Shown: piece by piece, positions 12,608 through 20,332 of the stretch | How the letters are laid out: each line of letters begins with the position of its first letter | Numbering within the stretch: the stretch's first letter is position 1 | NCBI GenBank assembly: GCA_035995885.1 | Contig: DASYKC010000200.1 | Coordinates: forward strand, 1 to 24,343 | Origin: Schlegelella_A sp035995885 | GTDB lineage: Bacteria > Pseudomonadota > Gammaproteobacteria > Burkholderiales > Burkholderiaceae_C | DNA: 24,343 bases | Direction of reading: 5' to 3' | The notes under the pieces: generated by a model | What the model saw: only the letters and a program-made list of their open reading frames with translations | What the model was told of the DNA's origin: nothing | Database searches by the model: none | Translations under genes and position numbers: made by a program

Positions 12608-14524
12608 ATGACTGCAATGCCGACGAATCGTTTCCTCGCGCCCGACGTGGCAGCGGGCGCTCCCGCCCATGTCCGCCACGCCAAGCTGATCGACTGGGTC
12701 GCCGAGATGGCCGCCCTCACCGAGGCCCGGGACGTCTACTGGTGCGACGGCAGCGCCGCCGAGTACGAGCGCCTCGCCGCCCAGCTCTGCGCCGCCGGCA
12801 CCTTCCTGAAGCTCGATCCGACGCTGCGGCCGCGCAGCTACCTCGCGCGCAGCAGCCAGAGCGACGTCGCCCGCGTCGAGGACCGCACCTTCATCTGCTG
12901 CGAGCGCGAGGAAGACGCCGGGCCGACCAACAACTGGAAGGCGCCCGCCGAGATGCGTGCGCTGCTGCAGACCGGCCTGGGCGACGGCACGCCGCCGCTC
13001 TTTCGCGGCTGCATGCGCGGCCGCACGATGTACGTCGTGCCGTTCTCGATGGGCCCGCTCGGCTCCGACATCTCGCACATCGGCGTCGAGCTGACCGACA
13101 GCGCCTACGTCGCCGTCAGCATGAAGATCATGACGCGGATGGGTAAGGCCGTTCTCGAGGTGCTCGGCAGCGACGGCCACTTCGTGCCGTGCATGCACTC
13201 GGTCGGCGCGCCGCTCGCGCCGGGCGAGGAGGACGTGTCCTGGCCCTGCAACCCGACCAAATACATCGTCCACTATCCCGAGACGCAGGAGATCTGGAGC
13301 TACGGCTCGGGCTACGGCGGCAACGCCCTGCTCGGCAAGAAGTGCTTCGCGCTGCGCATCGCCTCGACCATGGGCCGCGCCGCCGCCGATGCCGCGCACG
13401 GCCAGCCCGGCTGGCTCGCCGAGCACATGCTCATCCTCGGCGTGACCTCGCCCGAAGGCCGCAAGCACCACATCGCGGCTGCCTTCCCGAGCGCGTGCGG
13501 CAAGACCAATTTCGCGATGCTGATCCCGCCGCCGACGCTCTCGGGATGGCAGGTGACGACGATCGGCGACGACATCGCCTGGATCAAGCCGGGCCAGGAC
13601 GGCAAGCTCTACGCGATCAATCCCGAGGCCGGCTACTTCGGCGTCGCCCCGGGCACCAACCAGAAGACCAATCCGAATTGCATGGCGAGCGTCGCCCACG
13701 ACGCGATCTTCACCAACGTCGCCCTTACCGACGACGGCGACATCTGGTGGGAAGGAATGACCGAGACGCCGCCGGCGCACCTGATCGACTGGCAAGGGCG
13801 CGACTGGACGTCGGCGATTGCGAAGGAGACCGGCGCCAAGGCGGCGCATCCGAACGCGCGCTTCACGGTCGCCGCGACCAACAACCCGGCGCTCGATCCG
13901 GCCTGGGATTCGCCGACCGGCGTGCCGATCGATGCCTTCGTCTTCGGCGGCCGGCGCTCGACGACGGTGCCGCTCGTCACCGAGGCGCGCGACTGGACCG
14001 AAGGCGTCTACATGGCCGCGACGATGGGCTCGGAGACGACCGCCGCCGCCGCCGGCGCGCAAGGCGTCGTCCGCCGCGACCCGTTCGCGATGCTGCCGTT
14101 CATGGGCTACAACATGAGCGACTACTTCCAGCACTGGCTCGACCTCGGCGCCGTCCTCGACCGCAGCGGCGCGACGCTGCCGAAGATCTTTTGCGTCAAC
14201 TGGTTCCGGAAAGGCCCCGACGGCAAGTTCGTCTGGCCCGGCTACGGCGAGAACATGCGCGTCCTGCGCTGGATCGTCGAGCGCGTCGAGGGCTCCGCCT
14301 CGGGCGAGCTCAATGCCTTCGGCCTGACGCCGCGTTACCGCGACCTCGACTGGTCCGGGCTCGACTTCGACGCGGCGCGCTACGCGCTCGTGAGCAGCGT
14401 CGATCGCGACGCCTGGGTCGGCGAGCTCGCGCTCCACGACGAGCTGTTCCGCCAGCTCGCCCATCGCCTGCCGGCCGCGCTGCCCGAGGTGCGCCAGCGC
14501 CTCGCCGCGCGCCTCGCCGGCTGA
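12608..14524 (+). CDS. pckG: Phosphoenolpyruvate carboxykinase (GTP)
   Basis: A 638-aa cytosolic enzyme converting oxaloacetate and GTP to PEP, CO2 and GDP, the entry to gluconeogenesis. It is of the GTP-dependent class: the P-loop with the class signature FPSACGKTNFAM (293-304, reactive Cys297), the metal-binding DD of GDDIAWI (320-326), GYGGNALLGKKCFALRIAS, NPEAGYFGVAPGT and TNNPALDP. Substrate-loop features such as YVVPFSMGP (142-150) are also present. Length is close to the family's usual 600-640. ATG 12608 has a poor ribosome binding site; ATG 12617 is an alternative. The gene stands alone at its 5' side with a 246-nt divergent spacer, and the UPF0149 gene follows after 21 nt. Confidence 0.98.
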   Translation: MTAMPTNRFLAPDVAAGAPAHVRHAKLIDWVAEMAALTEARDVYWCDGSAAEYERLAAQLCAAGTFLKLDPTLRPRSYLARSSQSDVARVEDRTFICCEREEDAGPTNNWKAPAEMRALLQTGLGDGTPPLFRGCMRGRTMYVVPFSMGPLGSDISHIGVELTDSAYVAVSMKIMTRMGKAVLEVLGSDGHFVPCMHSVGAPLAPGEEDVSWPCNPTKYIVHYPETQEIWSYGSGYGGNALLGKKCFALRIASTMGRAAADAAHGQPGWLAEHMLILGVTSPEGRKHHIAAAFPSACGKTNFAMLIPPPTLSGWQVTTIGDDIAWIKPGQDGKLYAINPEAGYFGVAPGTNQKTNPNCMASVAHDAIFTNVALTDDGDIWWEGMTETPPAHLIDWQGRDWTSAIAKETGAKAAHPNARFTVAATNNPALDPAWDSPTGVPIDAFVFGGRRSTTVPLVTEARDWTEGVYMAATMGSETTAAAAGAQGVVRRDPFAMLPFMGYNMSDYFQHWLDLGAVLDRSGATLPKIFCVNWFRKGPDGKFVWPGYGENMRVLRWIVERVEGSASGELNAFGLTPRYRDLDWSGLDFDAARYALVSSVDRDAWVGELALHDELFRQLAHRLPAALPEVRQRLAARLAG

Positions 14525-14545
14525 CATTCGCCGCGCCGCCCGGCG

Positions 14546-15403
14546 ATGAGCCAGCCCGAATCGGCGCCGCCGTCGCGCGGTGCGGTCGCCGCCGCCGACC
14601 AGGATCTGAGCGACGCCGAGTTCGCCGAGCTCGACGCGATCCTGGCCGACATCCCCGAGCCGCTCGAGCCGCTCGACGTCGTCATGCTCGACGGCTTCCT
14701 CTGCGGCGTCATCGTCCAGCCGACGCTGCTCGAGGTCGACGCCTGGCTGCCGTACGTCTTCGATGCCGGCGGCCATCGCTGGGGCGAGGCCGAGCCCGCG
14801 CCCGAGCAGCTGCGCGCGCGCGCGCTGATCCTGCGCCGGCACGCGGCGCTGAACCGCGCGATCGCCGAGTTCGGCAGCTTCGATCCTTTCATCCTCGAGG
14901 CCGGCGATGCCGAGCTCGCGGACGGTGGTGAGAGCGCGCTGGAGGCTGGTGTCGCCGAGGGTCCCCCCGGCGACAACGTCGACGAGGGCGATAAAGCCGG
15001 GAACGTCGACACGCCGATCCCGGCGCCCGTCGATCCGATCGGCGCGGCGCTCCTGCCCTGGGTCGCCGGCTTCGAGCAGGCGGTCCATCTGCTGCCCGGC
15101 CTCGCCGATCTCGACGAGCCGCAGGTCGCGACCACGCTGGCGCGCCTGTTCCGCTTCCTCCCCGACGACGACGACGAGGCCACCGCCGCGCTGATCGCGC
15201 GCGAGCTTCCGCTCGAATCGCTCGAGGAGGCGATCGGCGAGGTCGTCGCCTGCGTCGCCGAGCTCTACGAGCTGACGCTGCCGCTGCGCTACAAGGTCGA
15301 GGCGGTGCGCCGTGCCGCGCCCAAGGTCGGGCGCAACGATCCGTGTCCGTGCGGCAGCGGCCGCAAGTTCAAGCAGTGCCACGGCGCCGCAGCGCCTGCC
15401 TGA
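14546..15403 (+). CDS. UPF0149 (YecA/YgfB) family protein with C-terminal SEC-C zinc motif
   Basis: A 285-aa protein. Residues 20-120 hold the UPF0149 core (LSDAEFAELDAILADIPEP, VVMLDGFLCGVIVQP, FGSFDPF). About 118-165 is an acidic, low-complexity insertion (ADGGESALEAGVAEGPPGDN). The core resumes at about 165-250 with LLPWVAGFEQAVHLLPGL. The tail VGRNDPCPCGSGRKFKQCHG is a SEC-C motif: C267-x-C269-x8-C278-H279 bind zinc, as at the end of SecA. YecA has been linked to SecA and ribosome binding in E. coli; the role here is inferred. Its TGA overlaps the ATG of the metallophosphoesterase (TGATG), so the two are coupled. Confidence 0.9.
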   Translation: MSQPESAPPSRGAVAAADQDLSDAEFAELDAILADIPEPLEPLDVVMLDGFLCGVIVQPTLLEVDAWLPYVFDAGGHRWGEAEPAPEQLRARALILRRHAALNRAIAEFGSFDPFILEAGDAELADGGESALEAGVAEGPPGDNVDEGDKAGNVDTPIPAPVDPIGAALLPWVAGFEQAVHLLPGLADLDEPQVATTLARLFRFLPDDDDEATAALIARELPLESLEEAIGEVVACVAELYELTLPLRYKVEAVRRAAPKVGRNDPCPCGSGRKFKQCHGAAAPA

Positions 15404-16173
15404 TGCGCCTGCAGCTCCTGTCGGACCTGCACCTCGAGACCGAGTCGTACGACCCCGAGCCGGCGCCCGGCGCCGAGCTCGTCGTTCTCGCCGGCGACAT
15501 CGACTCGCGCTGGGACGCGCTCGCGCGCTTTCGCGGCTGGCCGCAGCCGGTCGTCTTCGTCGCCGGCAACCACGAGTACGACGGCCGGGACGTCGACGCG
15601 GCGACGGCCGGCCTGCGCGAGCGCTGCGCGAGCCTCGGCGTCACGATGCTCGAGCGGGACCGCCTGGTCGTCACCGACAGCGAGGGCGCGCGGATTCGCA
15701 TCGTCGGCACGACGCGCTGGGCCGACTTCGACCTCTTCGGCGCCGTCGGCCGCGCCAAGGCGATGCGCGCCGGCCGCTACTTCATGGATCTGATGCAGGC
15801 GACGCGCGGCGGCCGGCCGTTCGACGTCGAAGCGATGCGCGCCGAGGCGCTCGCCTGTCGCGCCTGGCTCGGCGCCGAGCTGAAGCGGCCGCGCGACGGC
15901 TGGGATCGGACGGTCGTCGTCACCCATTTCGCGCCGAGCGCGAAAAGCGCCGACCCGCGCTTCGGCGTGCGCAGCGGCACGGCGAGCTTCTGCAACGCCG
16001 ACGACGACCTGCTGCCATTCGCCGACGTCTGGCTGCACGGCCACCTGCACTGCGTCCACGACTACGCGGTCGCGCGCGCCGGCGGGCCGACGCGAGTCGT
16101 CTGCAATTCGCGCGGGCACGAGCGGCGCGGCGAAGCCGAGGCGCATCGGCCCCGGCTCGTGATCGACGTGTGA
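15403..16173 (+). CDS. Calcineurin-like metallophosphoesterase
   Basis: A 256-aa cytosolic protein with the full set of two-metal phosphoesterase motifs: LLSDLHLE (Asp8, His10), LAGDID (Asp32), VAGNHEYD (Asn56, His57), VVVTHFAPS and WLHGHLHC. It should hydrolyse a phosphomonoester or diester; the substrate is unknown. The short forms of this family often carry SDLHLE at the very N-terminus, which supports the ATG that overlaps the TGA of the UPF0149 gene. No ribosome binding site is evident, consistent with coupling. A GC hairpin follows the stop. Confidence 0.93.
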   Translation: MRLQLLSDLHLETESYDPEPAPGAELVVLAGDIDSRWDALARFRGWPQPVVFVAGNHEYDGRDVDAATAGLRERCASLGVTMLERDRLVVTDSEGARIRIVGTTRWADFDLFGAVGRAKAMRAGRYFMDLMQATRGGRPFDVEAMRAEALACRAWLGAELKRPRDGWDRTVVVTHFAPSAKSADPRFGVRSGTASFCNADDDLLPFADVWLHGHLHCVHDYAVARAGGPTRVVCNSRGHERRGEAEAHRPRLVIDV

Positions 16174-16178
16174 AGAAG

Positions 16179-16196
16179 GCGCGGCGAACGCCGCGC
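16179..16196. terminator. GC hairpin between convergent genes
   Basis: GCGCGGCG-AA-CGCCGCGC, a perfect repeat six bases after the metallophosphoesterase stop and just beyond the stop of the 71-aa gene on the other strand. AGGCGC/GCGCCT (16177-16182, 16198-16203) gives an alternative outer pairing. It could end transcription from both sides, but there is no U-tract. Confidence 0.45.
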
Positions 16197-16201
16197 TGCG
16201 C

Positions 16202-16417
16202 CTAGAAGGTCGAGCGGCGATGCAGCCGGTAGTCGATCCGGCTCACCGGCGCGGCGCGTTCGCGCGCCGCGATCTCGGCGGCGGACTCGGGCTGGATCGT
16301 CGTGATCGCGTCGAGGCCGAAGGCGGTGCCCATGTCGGCCGGGTCGTCATCGTCACCGCGCCGCGCCGCGCGACGCGTGGTCGACAGGTAGTGGCGGGCG
16401 CGGGCGATCAGGTTCAT
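16202..16417 (-). CDS. 71-aa hypothetical protein
   Basis: Begins MNLIARARHYLSTTRRAARR, a basic possibly amphipathic N-terminus, followed by an acidic patch (GDDDDPADMG), a neutral middle (FGLDAITTIQPESAAEIAARER) and a basic C-terminus (SRIDYRLHRRSTF). No signal peptide, membrane helix or known domain. ATG 16417 has GGAG about seven bases upstream. Codon positions show the usual G/C bias. It lies 128 nt downstream of the TPR gene on the same strand, with a hairpin between, so it probably has its own promoter. It faces the metallophosphoesterase. Confidence 0.6.
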   Translation of the reverse strand: MNLIARARHYLSTTRRAARRGDDDDPADMGTAFGLDAITTIQPESAAEIAARERAAPVSRIDYRLHRRSTF

Positions 16418-16509
16418 CGACTTCTCCGGGGCGGCGGTTCGCGATTCCAGTATCGGTGGCCGCGTCGAAAGAAGCATCCCGTAAACAAGGGGCCGAGCGG
16501 TCGCAATTG

Positions 16510-16527
16510 GCGTTGCACGCACAACGC
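16510..16527 (-). terminator. Stem-loop after the TPR gene
   Basis: GCGTTG and CAACGC pair around six bases, 18 nt downstream of the TPR gene stop. No U-tract. The surrounding 16440-16560 is visibly less GC-rich than the genes. GATACT on the minus strand (16449-16454) is a weak -10 candidate for the 71-aa gene. Confidence 0.3.
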
Positions 16528-16545
16528 GTCGCCGCGCCGCCACGT

Positions 16546-17010
16546 TTACTGCGCGACGTACTTGTTGCCCGCCGCTTTGTAACGAGCTACTGCACGCTTG
16601 AGGTCGGAGTATTCCTCGCACGGCAGGAAGCACGCCTTGTCGAGCGCGGCGAGGCGCTGCTCGGCCATCGCCAGGTTGCCGGTGATGAGGTAGAGCTCGC
16701 CGGAGTACTCGAGCGCGCCGCGGTGGCGCGGCTCGAGGCGCAAGGCTTCGTTGTAGAACTTCTCGGCCTCGCTGGCGTTGGCCTGATCGGCCTTGCGCAG
16801 GCTGTAGCCCATGAGGTTGTTCCAGTCGGCGCTCGCCGGGTCGTTGACTTTTTTCAGCTCATCGATCGCCGCCGCCCAGTTCTTCTCGGCGATGCGGGTG
16901 CGCGCGGGCGTGAGCTTGTCGTTGGCTGCCGGGTCGGCGTCGTGGCCGAACGAGGCGCCGGCGGCGAGCAGCAGCGAGAGGGCGGTGAGGCGCAGGACAG
17001 CGAGGTTCAT
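16546..17010 (-). CDS. Exported TPR-repeat protein
   Basis: A 154-aa protein with a signal peptide (MNLAVLRLTALSLLLAAGASFG, cleavage about residue 22). The mature part holds tetratricopeptide repeats: NWAAAIDELKKVN (44-56), DWNNLMGYSLRKADQANASEAEKFYNEALRLEP (62-94) and HRGALEYSGELYLITGNLAMAEQRLAAL (96-123). These form a helical protein-binding surface, most likely in the periplasm. The tail has two cysteines in ACFLPCEEY (127 and 131) that could form a disulfide. ATG 17010 is preceded by GGAG. It is divergent from the Hsp70-like gene; the partner is unknown. Confidence 0.85.
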   Translation of the reverse strand: MNLAVLRLTALSLLLAAGASFGHDADPAANDKLTPARTRIAEKNWAAAIDELKKVNDPASADWNNLMGYSLRKADQANASEAEKFYNEALRLEPRHRGALEYSGELYLITGNLAMAEQRLAALDKACFLPCEEYSDLKRAVARYKAAGNKYVAQ

Positions 17011-17092
17011 GACGGTTCTCCGGGCGGGGCGAAGGGCGGCGAAAGGATAGTCCCGGCGCGCGCCGACCGCACGCCGGTCGCGCCGATCGCCC

Positions 17093-17098
17093 TAGAAT
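17093..17098 (+). promoter_or_regulatory. -10 element of the yegD-type gene
   Basis: TAGAAT, five of six consensus bases, 39 nt before the ATG at 17138. No consensus -35 box is seen at 17 nt. On the other strand TATCCT (17044-17049) is a weaker -10 candidate for the TPR gene. Confidence 0.4.
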
Positions 17099-17137
17099 CG
17101 CGCCCCTTCCGCGGGCCGGTGCCTGCGCCGGCAGCCC

Positions 17138-18448
17138 ATGACCCCCGCGACGTACTGCGCCATCGACTTCGGCACCTCGAACTCCGCCGTCGCGGTCGCC
17201 GACGGCGCGGCGATGCGCCTGATCGAGCTCGAGCCCGGCTTTCGCACCATGCCGACGGCGGTGTTCTACCCCGGCGAGAGCGAGCGCGGCCGCCCGGCGC
17301 CGCCGCCGTGCGAGTTCGGCCGGGCGGCGATCGCCGCCTACGTCGACGGCATCGACGGCCGCCTGATGCGCTCGATGAAGAGCATCCTCGGCAGCTCGCT
17401 CGTGCAGCAGACGACCGACGTCGGTGGCGGCCGCGGCGTCCCGTTCATCGACATCGTCGCGACCTACCTGCGCCACCTGAGGAAGCGCGCCGAAGCGGCG
17501 GCGGGCGCGCCGATCGATCGCGCCGTCCTCGGCCGACCGGTCTACTTCGTCGACGACGACGCCGAGCGCGACGCCCAGGCCGAAGCGGCCTTGCGCCGCG
17601 CCGCGACGAGCGCCGGCTTTCGCGAGGTCGTCTTCCAGTACGAGCCGATCGCCGCCGCCTTCGACCACGAGCAGGCGGTGACGCGCGAGGAGAAGGTCCT
17701 GGTCGCCGACATCGGCGGCGGCACCTCGGACTTCTCGGTCGTCCGCGTCGGCCCCGAGCGCAAGGCCCGGGTCGAGCGCAAGGGCGACATCCTCGCCAAC
17801 CACGGCGTCCACATCGCCGGCACCGATTTCGACCGGCGCATCGAGCTCGCCAGCATCCTGCCGCTGTTCGGCTACGGCGCCTTCGGCGCGAGCGTCGACG
17901 GCGCGCCGCCGCGCGAGGTGCCGAGCGCGGTCTACTTCGATCTCGCGACCTGGCACCTGATCAACACCGTCTACAACCCGCAGCGCGTCGTCGAGCTGCG
18001 CGGCATGCGCAGCTTCTACGCCGACCCGGCCCAGCATCGTCGACTGATGACGATCGTGACCGAGCACTACGGCCATGACCTGGTCGCGCGCGCCGAGAGC
18101 GCGAAGATCGCCGTCGCCGCCGGCGGCCGCTCGACCATCGATCTCGATCACGTCGAGCCCCAGCTCGCGAGCGAGGTCGACGAGGGCGACGCGCTGCGCG
18201 CGCTCGACGCCGACCTCGACCGCATCGTCGCGGCGGCGCGGGCGACCGTCGACCAGGCCGGCGTCGCCGCAGCCGCGATCGACACGCTCTACCTCACGGG
18301 CGGATCGACCGGGCTCGACATGCTGAGCGAGCGGCTGCGCCGCGCGTTCCCGGAGTCACGCCTCGTTCGCGGCGACCGATTCGCGAGCGTCGCCACCGGC
18401 CTGGCGCTGTTCGCCCAGCGCCGCTTCGCGGGCCGAGCCGGGCGCTGA
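17138..18448 (+). CDS. yegD: Hsp70-like ATPase-domain protein (YegD type)
   Basis: A 436-aa protein consisting of an Hsp70-like nucleotide-binding domain only; the peptide-binding and lid domains of DnaK are absent. Phosphate 1 is AIDFGTSNSAVAV (8-20), phosphate 2 is VLVADIGGGTSDFSVVRV (187-204) and the adenosine motif is LYLTGGSTGLD near the C-terminus. VLGRPVYF, AGFREVVFQYEPIAAAFDHE (159-178), MRSMKSILG and FASVATGLALFAQRRF agree closely with E. coli YegD (450 aa). It binds ATP in the cytoplasm; its client and role are not known, and without a substrate domain classic chaperone activity is doubtful. ATG 17138 places the first strand right at the N-terminus. Confidence 0.92.
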   Translation: MTPATYCAIDFGTSNSAVAVADGAAMRLIELEPGFRTMPTAVFYPGESERGRPAPPPCEFGRAAIAAYVDGIDGRLMRSMKSILGSSLVQQTTDVGGGRGVPFIDIVATYLRHLRKRAEAAAGAPIDRAVLGRPVYFVDDDAERDAQAEAALRRAATSAGFREVVFQYEPIAAAFDHEQAVTREEKVLVADIGGGTSDFSVVRVGPERKARVERKGDILANHGVHIAGTDFDRRIELASILPLFGYGAFGASVDGAPPREVPSAVYFDLATWHLINTVYNPQRVVELRGMRSFYADPAQHRRLMTIVTEHYGHDLVARAESAKIAVAAGGRSTIDLDHVEPQLASEVDEGDALRALDADLDRIVAAARATVDQAGVAAAAIDTLYLTGGSTGLDMLSERLRRAFPESRLVRGDRFASVATGLALFAQRRFAGRAGR

Positions 18449-18482
18449 ACCACTCGCCTGAGGTGCCTGGTGCCCGGCGGGT

Positions 18483-18508
18483 GCGCCCTGGGCGCCGCCG
18501 CGCGGCGG
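18483..18508. terminator. GC-rich hairpins between convergent yegD-type gene and tyrB
   Basis: GCGCC-CTG-GGCGC (18483-18495) is directly followed by the 14-bp palindrome CCGCCGCGCGGCGG (18495-18508). These overlap and are mutually exclusive. CTTGTTC follows; there is no real U-tract. Confidence 0.4.
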
Positions 18509-18540
18509 GCTTGTTCGGATGCCGGCGTCAGGCGCGGGTG

Positions 18541-19755
18541 TCACTCCGCGAGGACGGCCGCCATCGCCTGCGCGGTCGCCTCGACGTTGCCGCGATTGAG
18601 GCCGGCGACGCACATCCGCCCCGAGCGGACGAGGTAGACCGCGAACTCCTCGCGCAGGCGGTCGACCTGGCGCGGCGAGAGGCCGGTGTAGCTGAACATG
18701 CCGCGCTGGGTCAGGAAGTAGCCGAAATCGCGATCGGGCATCTTCGCGGCGAGGACGCCGTGCAGCGATCGCCGCATCGCCTGGATGCGCTCGCGCATCG
18801 CCGCCAGCTCGCGTTCCCAGTCGCGCCGCAGCTCGGGCTCGGCGAGGACGGCGGCGACGATCTGGCCGCCGTGGATCGGCGGGCTCGAGTAGTTGCGGCG
18901 CACGGTGAACTTGAGCTGGCCGAGGACGTTCGTCGCCTCGCCGGCGTCGGCGCAGACGACGCTGAGCGCGCCGCAGCGCTCGCCGTACAGGCTCATGCTC
19001 TTCGAGAACGAGTTGGCGATGAAGAACGAGAGCGGCCGGCCGGCGCGGTCGCGCGCCGCGGCGAGCGCGCGCAGCGCGTAGGCGTCCTCGACGAGCCCCA
19101 GGCCGAAGCCCTGATAGGCAAGGTCGAGGTAGGGAACGAGCTCGCGCTCGACCAGGATGGGCACGAGCGCGTCCCATTGCGCCGGCGTCAGGTCGACGCC
19201 GGTCGGGTTGTGGCAGCAGGCGTGCAGGAGGACGATGCTCTTCGCCGGCAGGCCGCGCAGCGTCCGGCACATCGCGTCGAAGGCGAGGCCGCCGGTCGCG
19301 GCGTCGTAGTAGGGATAGTCGTGGACGGCGAGGCCGGCGCCCTCGAACATCGAGCGATGGTTCTCCCAGCTCGGATCGCTGACCCAGACCTCGCTGCCGG
19401 GCAGCCAGCGGGCGATGAAGTCAGCGCCGACCTTGAGGCCGCCGCTCGAGCCGACCGACTGGATCGTCGCGACGCGGCCGGCGCCGATCGCCTCGTGGTC
19501 GGCGCCGAAGAGAAGCGCCTGCACCGCGGCGCGGAAATTCGCCGCGCCTTCGATCGGCAGATACGGCTTGGGGGCGTCGCGCGCGACCACCTGCTGCTCG
19601 GCGCGGCGCACCGAGGCGAGCACCGGGATGCGGCCGTTGTCGTCGAAGTAGATGCCGATCGACAGGTTGATCTTGCCCGGCCGCGGATCCTTCTGGAAAT
19701 CCTCGTTCAGGCTCAGGATCGGGTCGCCCCCGAACGGCTCGACGTGCTCGAACAT
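18541..19755 (-). CDS. tyrB: Aromatic amino acid aminotransferase
   Basis: A 404-aa PLP enzyme of class I that moves the amino group between tyrosine, phenylalanine (also aspartate, leucine) and 2-oxoacids; last step of Tyr and Phe synthesis. PLP lysine is Lys252 in NSFSKSMSLYGERCG; also CHNPTG (181-186), Asp211 and Tyr214 in YLDLAYQGFG, and Trp130 in DPSWENH. FTVRRNYSSPP, GMFSYTGLSPRQVDRLREEF and SGRMCVAGLN agree almost word for word with E. coli TyrB rather than AspC. Relative to TyrB it has a short insertion around RDRAGRPLSFF. It lies 13 nt after the glutathione peroxidase gene and probably shares its transcript. Confidence 0.95.
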   Translation of the reverse strand: MFEHVEPFGGDPILSLNEDFQKDPRPGKINLSIGIYFDDNGRIPVLASVRRAEQQVVARDAPKPYLPIEGAANFRAAVQALLFGADHEAIGAGRVATIQSVGSSGGLKVGADFIARWLPGSEVWVSDPSWENHRSMFEGAGLAVHDYPYYDAATGGLAFDAMCRTLRGLPAKSIVLLHACCHNPTGVDLTPAQWDALVPILVERELVPYLDLAYQGFGLGLVEDAYALRALAAARDRAGRPLSFFIANSFSKSMSLYGERCGALSVVCADAGEATNVLGQLKFTVRRNYSSPPIHGGQIVAAVLAEPELRRDWERELAAMRERIQAMRRSLHGVLAAKMPDRDFGYFLTQRGMFSYTGLSPRQVDRLREEFAVYLVRSGRMCVAGLNRGNVEATAQAMAAVLAE

Positions 19756-19768
19756 GCGTTGCTCGATC

Positions 19769-20266
19769 TCAGGCGGCCAGCGCCGCCTCGATGTCGTTCT
19801 TGAGCGATTCCGGCGAATCGTTCGGCGCGAAGCGCTTGATCACCTTGCCGTCCTTGCCGATCAGGAACTTGGTGAAGTTCCACTTGATCGACTTGGTGCC
19901 GAGGATGCCCGGCGCTTCGGCAGTGAGCCACTTCCAGACCGGCGCGGCGGCGTCGCCGTTGACGTCGACCTTGCTCATCATCGGAAACGTGACGCCGTAG
20001 TTCGTCTCGCAGAACGACGCGATCTCGTCGTTCGCGCCGGGGTCCTGCGCGCCGAACTGGTTGCTCGGGAAGCCGATCACGACCAGGCCGCGGTCGCGGT
20101 AGGTCTTCCAGAGGGCCTCGAGGCCGCCGAACTGCGGCGTGAAGCCGCACTTGCTCGCGGTGTTGACGATGAGAAGGACCTTGCCGCGCTGGCTGGCGAA
20201 GTGCGCCGGCTTGCCGCTGATCGATTCGGCGTCGAAGGCGTAGATGTCGGATGCGGTCGTGGCCAT
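19769..20266 (-). CDS. Glutathione peroxidase family (thiol peroxidase)
   Basis: A 165-aa thioredoxin-fold peroxidase that reduces hydroperoxides with thiols. The catalytic set is complete: peroxidatic Cys in NTASKCGFTPQF, Gln in GFPSNQFGAQDP, Trp and Asn in WNFTKFLIGKDG. The active site is cysteine, not selenocysteine. FCETNYGVTFPMMSKVDVNG is also typical; bacterial members often use thioredoxin rather than glutathione. ATG 20266 (MATTASDIYAF) is preferred over ATG 20293: it has a GAGAA upstream and gives the usual family N-terminus. No signal peptide, so cytoplasmic. The next gene downstream is tyrB; the DMT gene ends 66 nt upstream. Confidence 0.95.
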   Translation of the reverse strand: MATTASDIYAFDAESISGKPAHFASQRGKVLLIVNTASKCGFTPQFGGLEALWKTYRDRGLVVIGFPSNQFGAQDPGANDEIASFCETNYGVTFPMMSKVDVNGDAAAPVWKWLTAEAPGILGTKSIKWNFTKFLIGKDGKVIKRFAPNDSPESLKNDIEAALAA

Positions 20267-20308
20267 GGCGTTCTCGGGGAGGATCGTTCGCATGATGGTA
20301 GCGCCGCG

Positions 20309-20320
20309 CCCGCCGGCGGG
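20309..20320 (-). terminator. GC palindrome between the DMT permease and glutathione peroxidase genes
   Basis: CCCGCCGGCGGG, a perfect 12-bp palindrome 13 nt beyond the permease stop in a very GC-rich stretch. A terminator without U-tract or a chance GC structure. Confidence 0.25.
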
Positions 20321-20332
20321 GCGGCCGCGCCC

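Noticed and set aside
12533..15382. 949-codon minus-strand open frame opposite pckG and the UPF0149 gene
   Set aside because: Arg/Glu/Ala-rich reading of the antisense strand with no motifs; a by-product of high GC at third codon positions of the real genes.
20267..20293. Earlier ATG for glutathione peroxidase
   Set aside because: Adds nine residues not typical of the family, and the ATG at 20266 has a better ribosome binding site.
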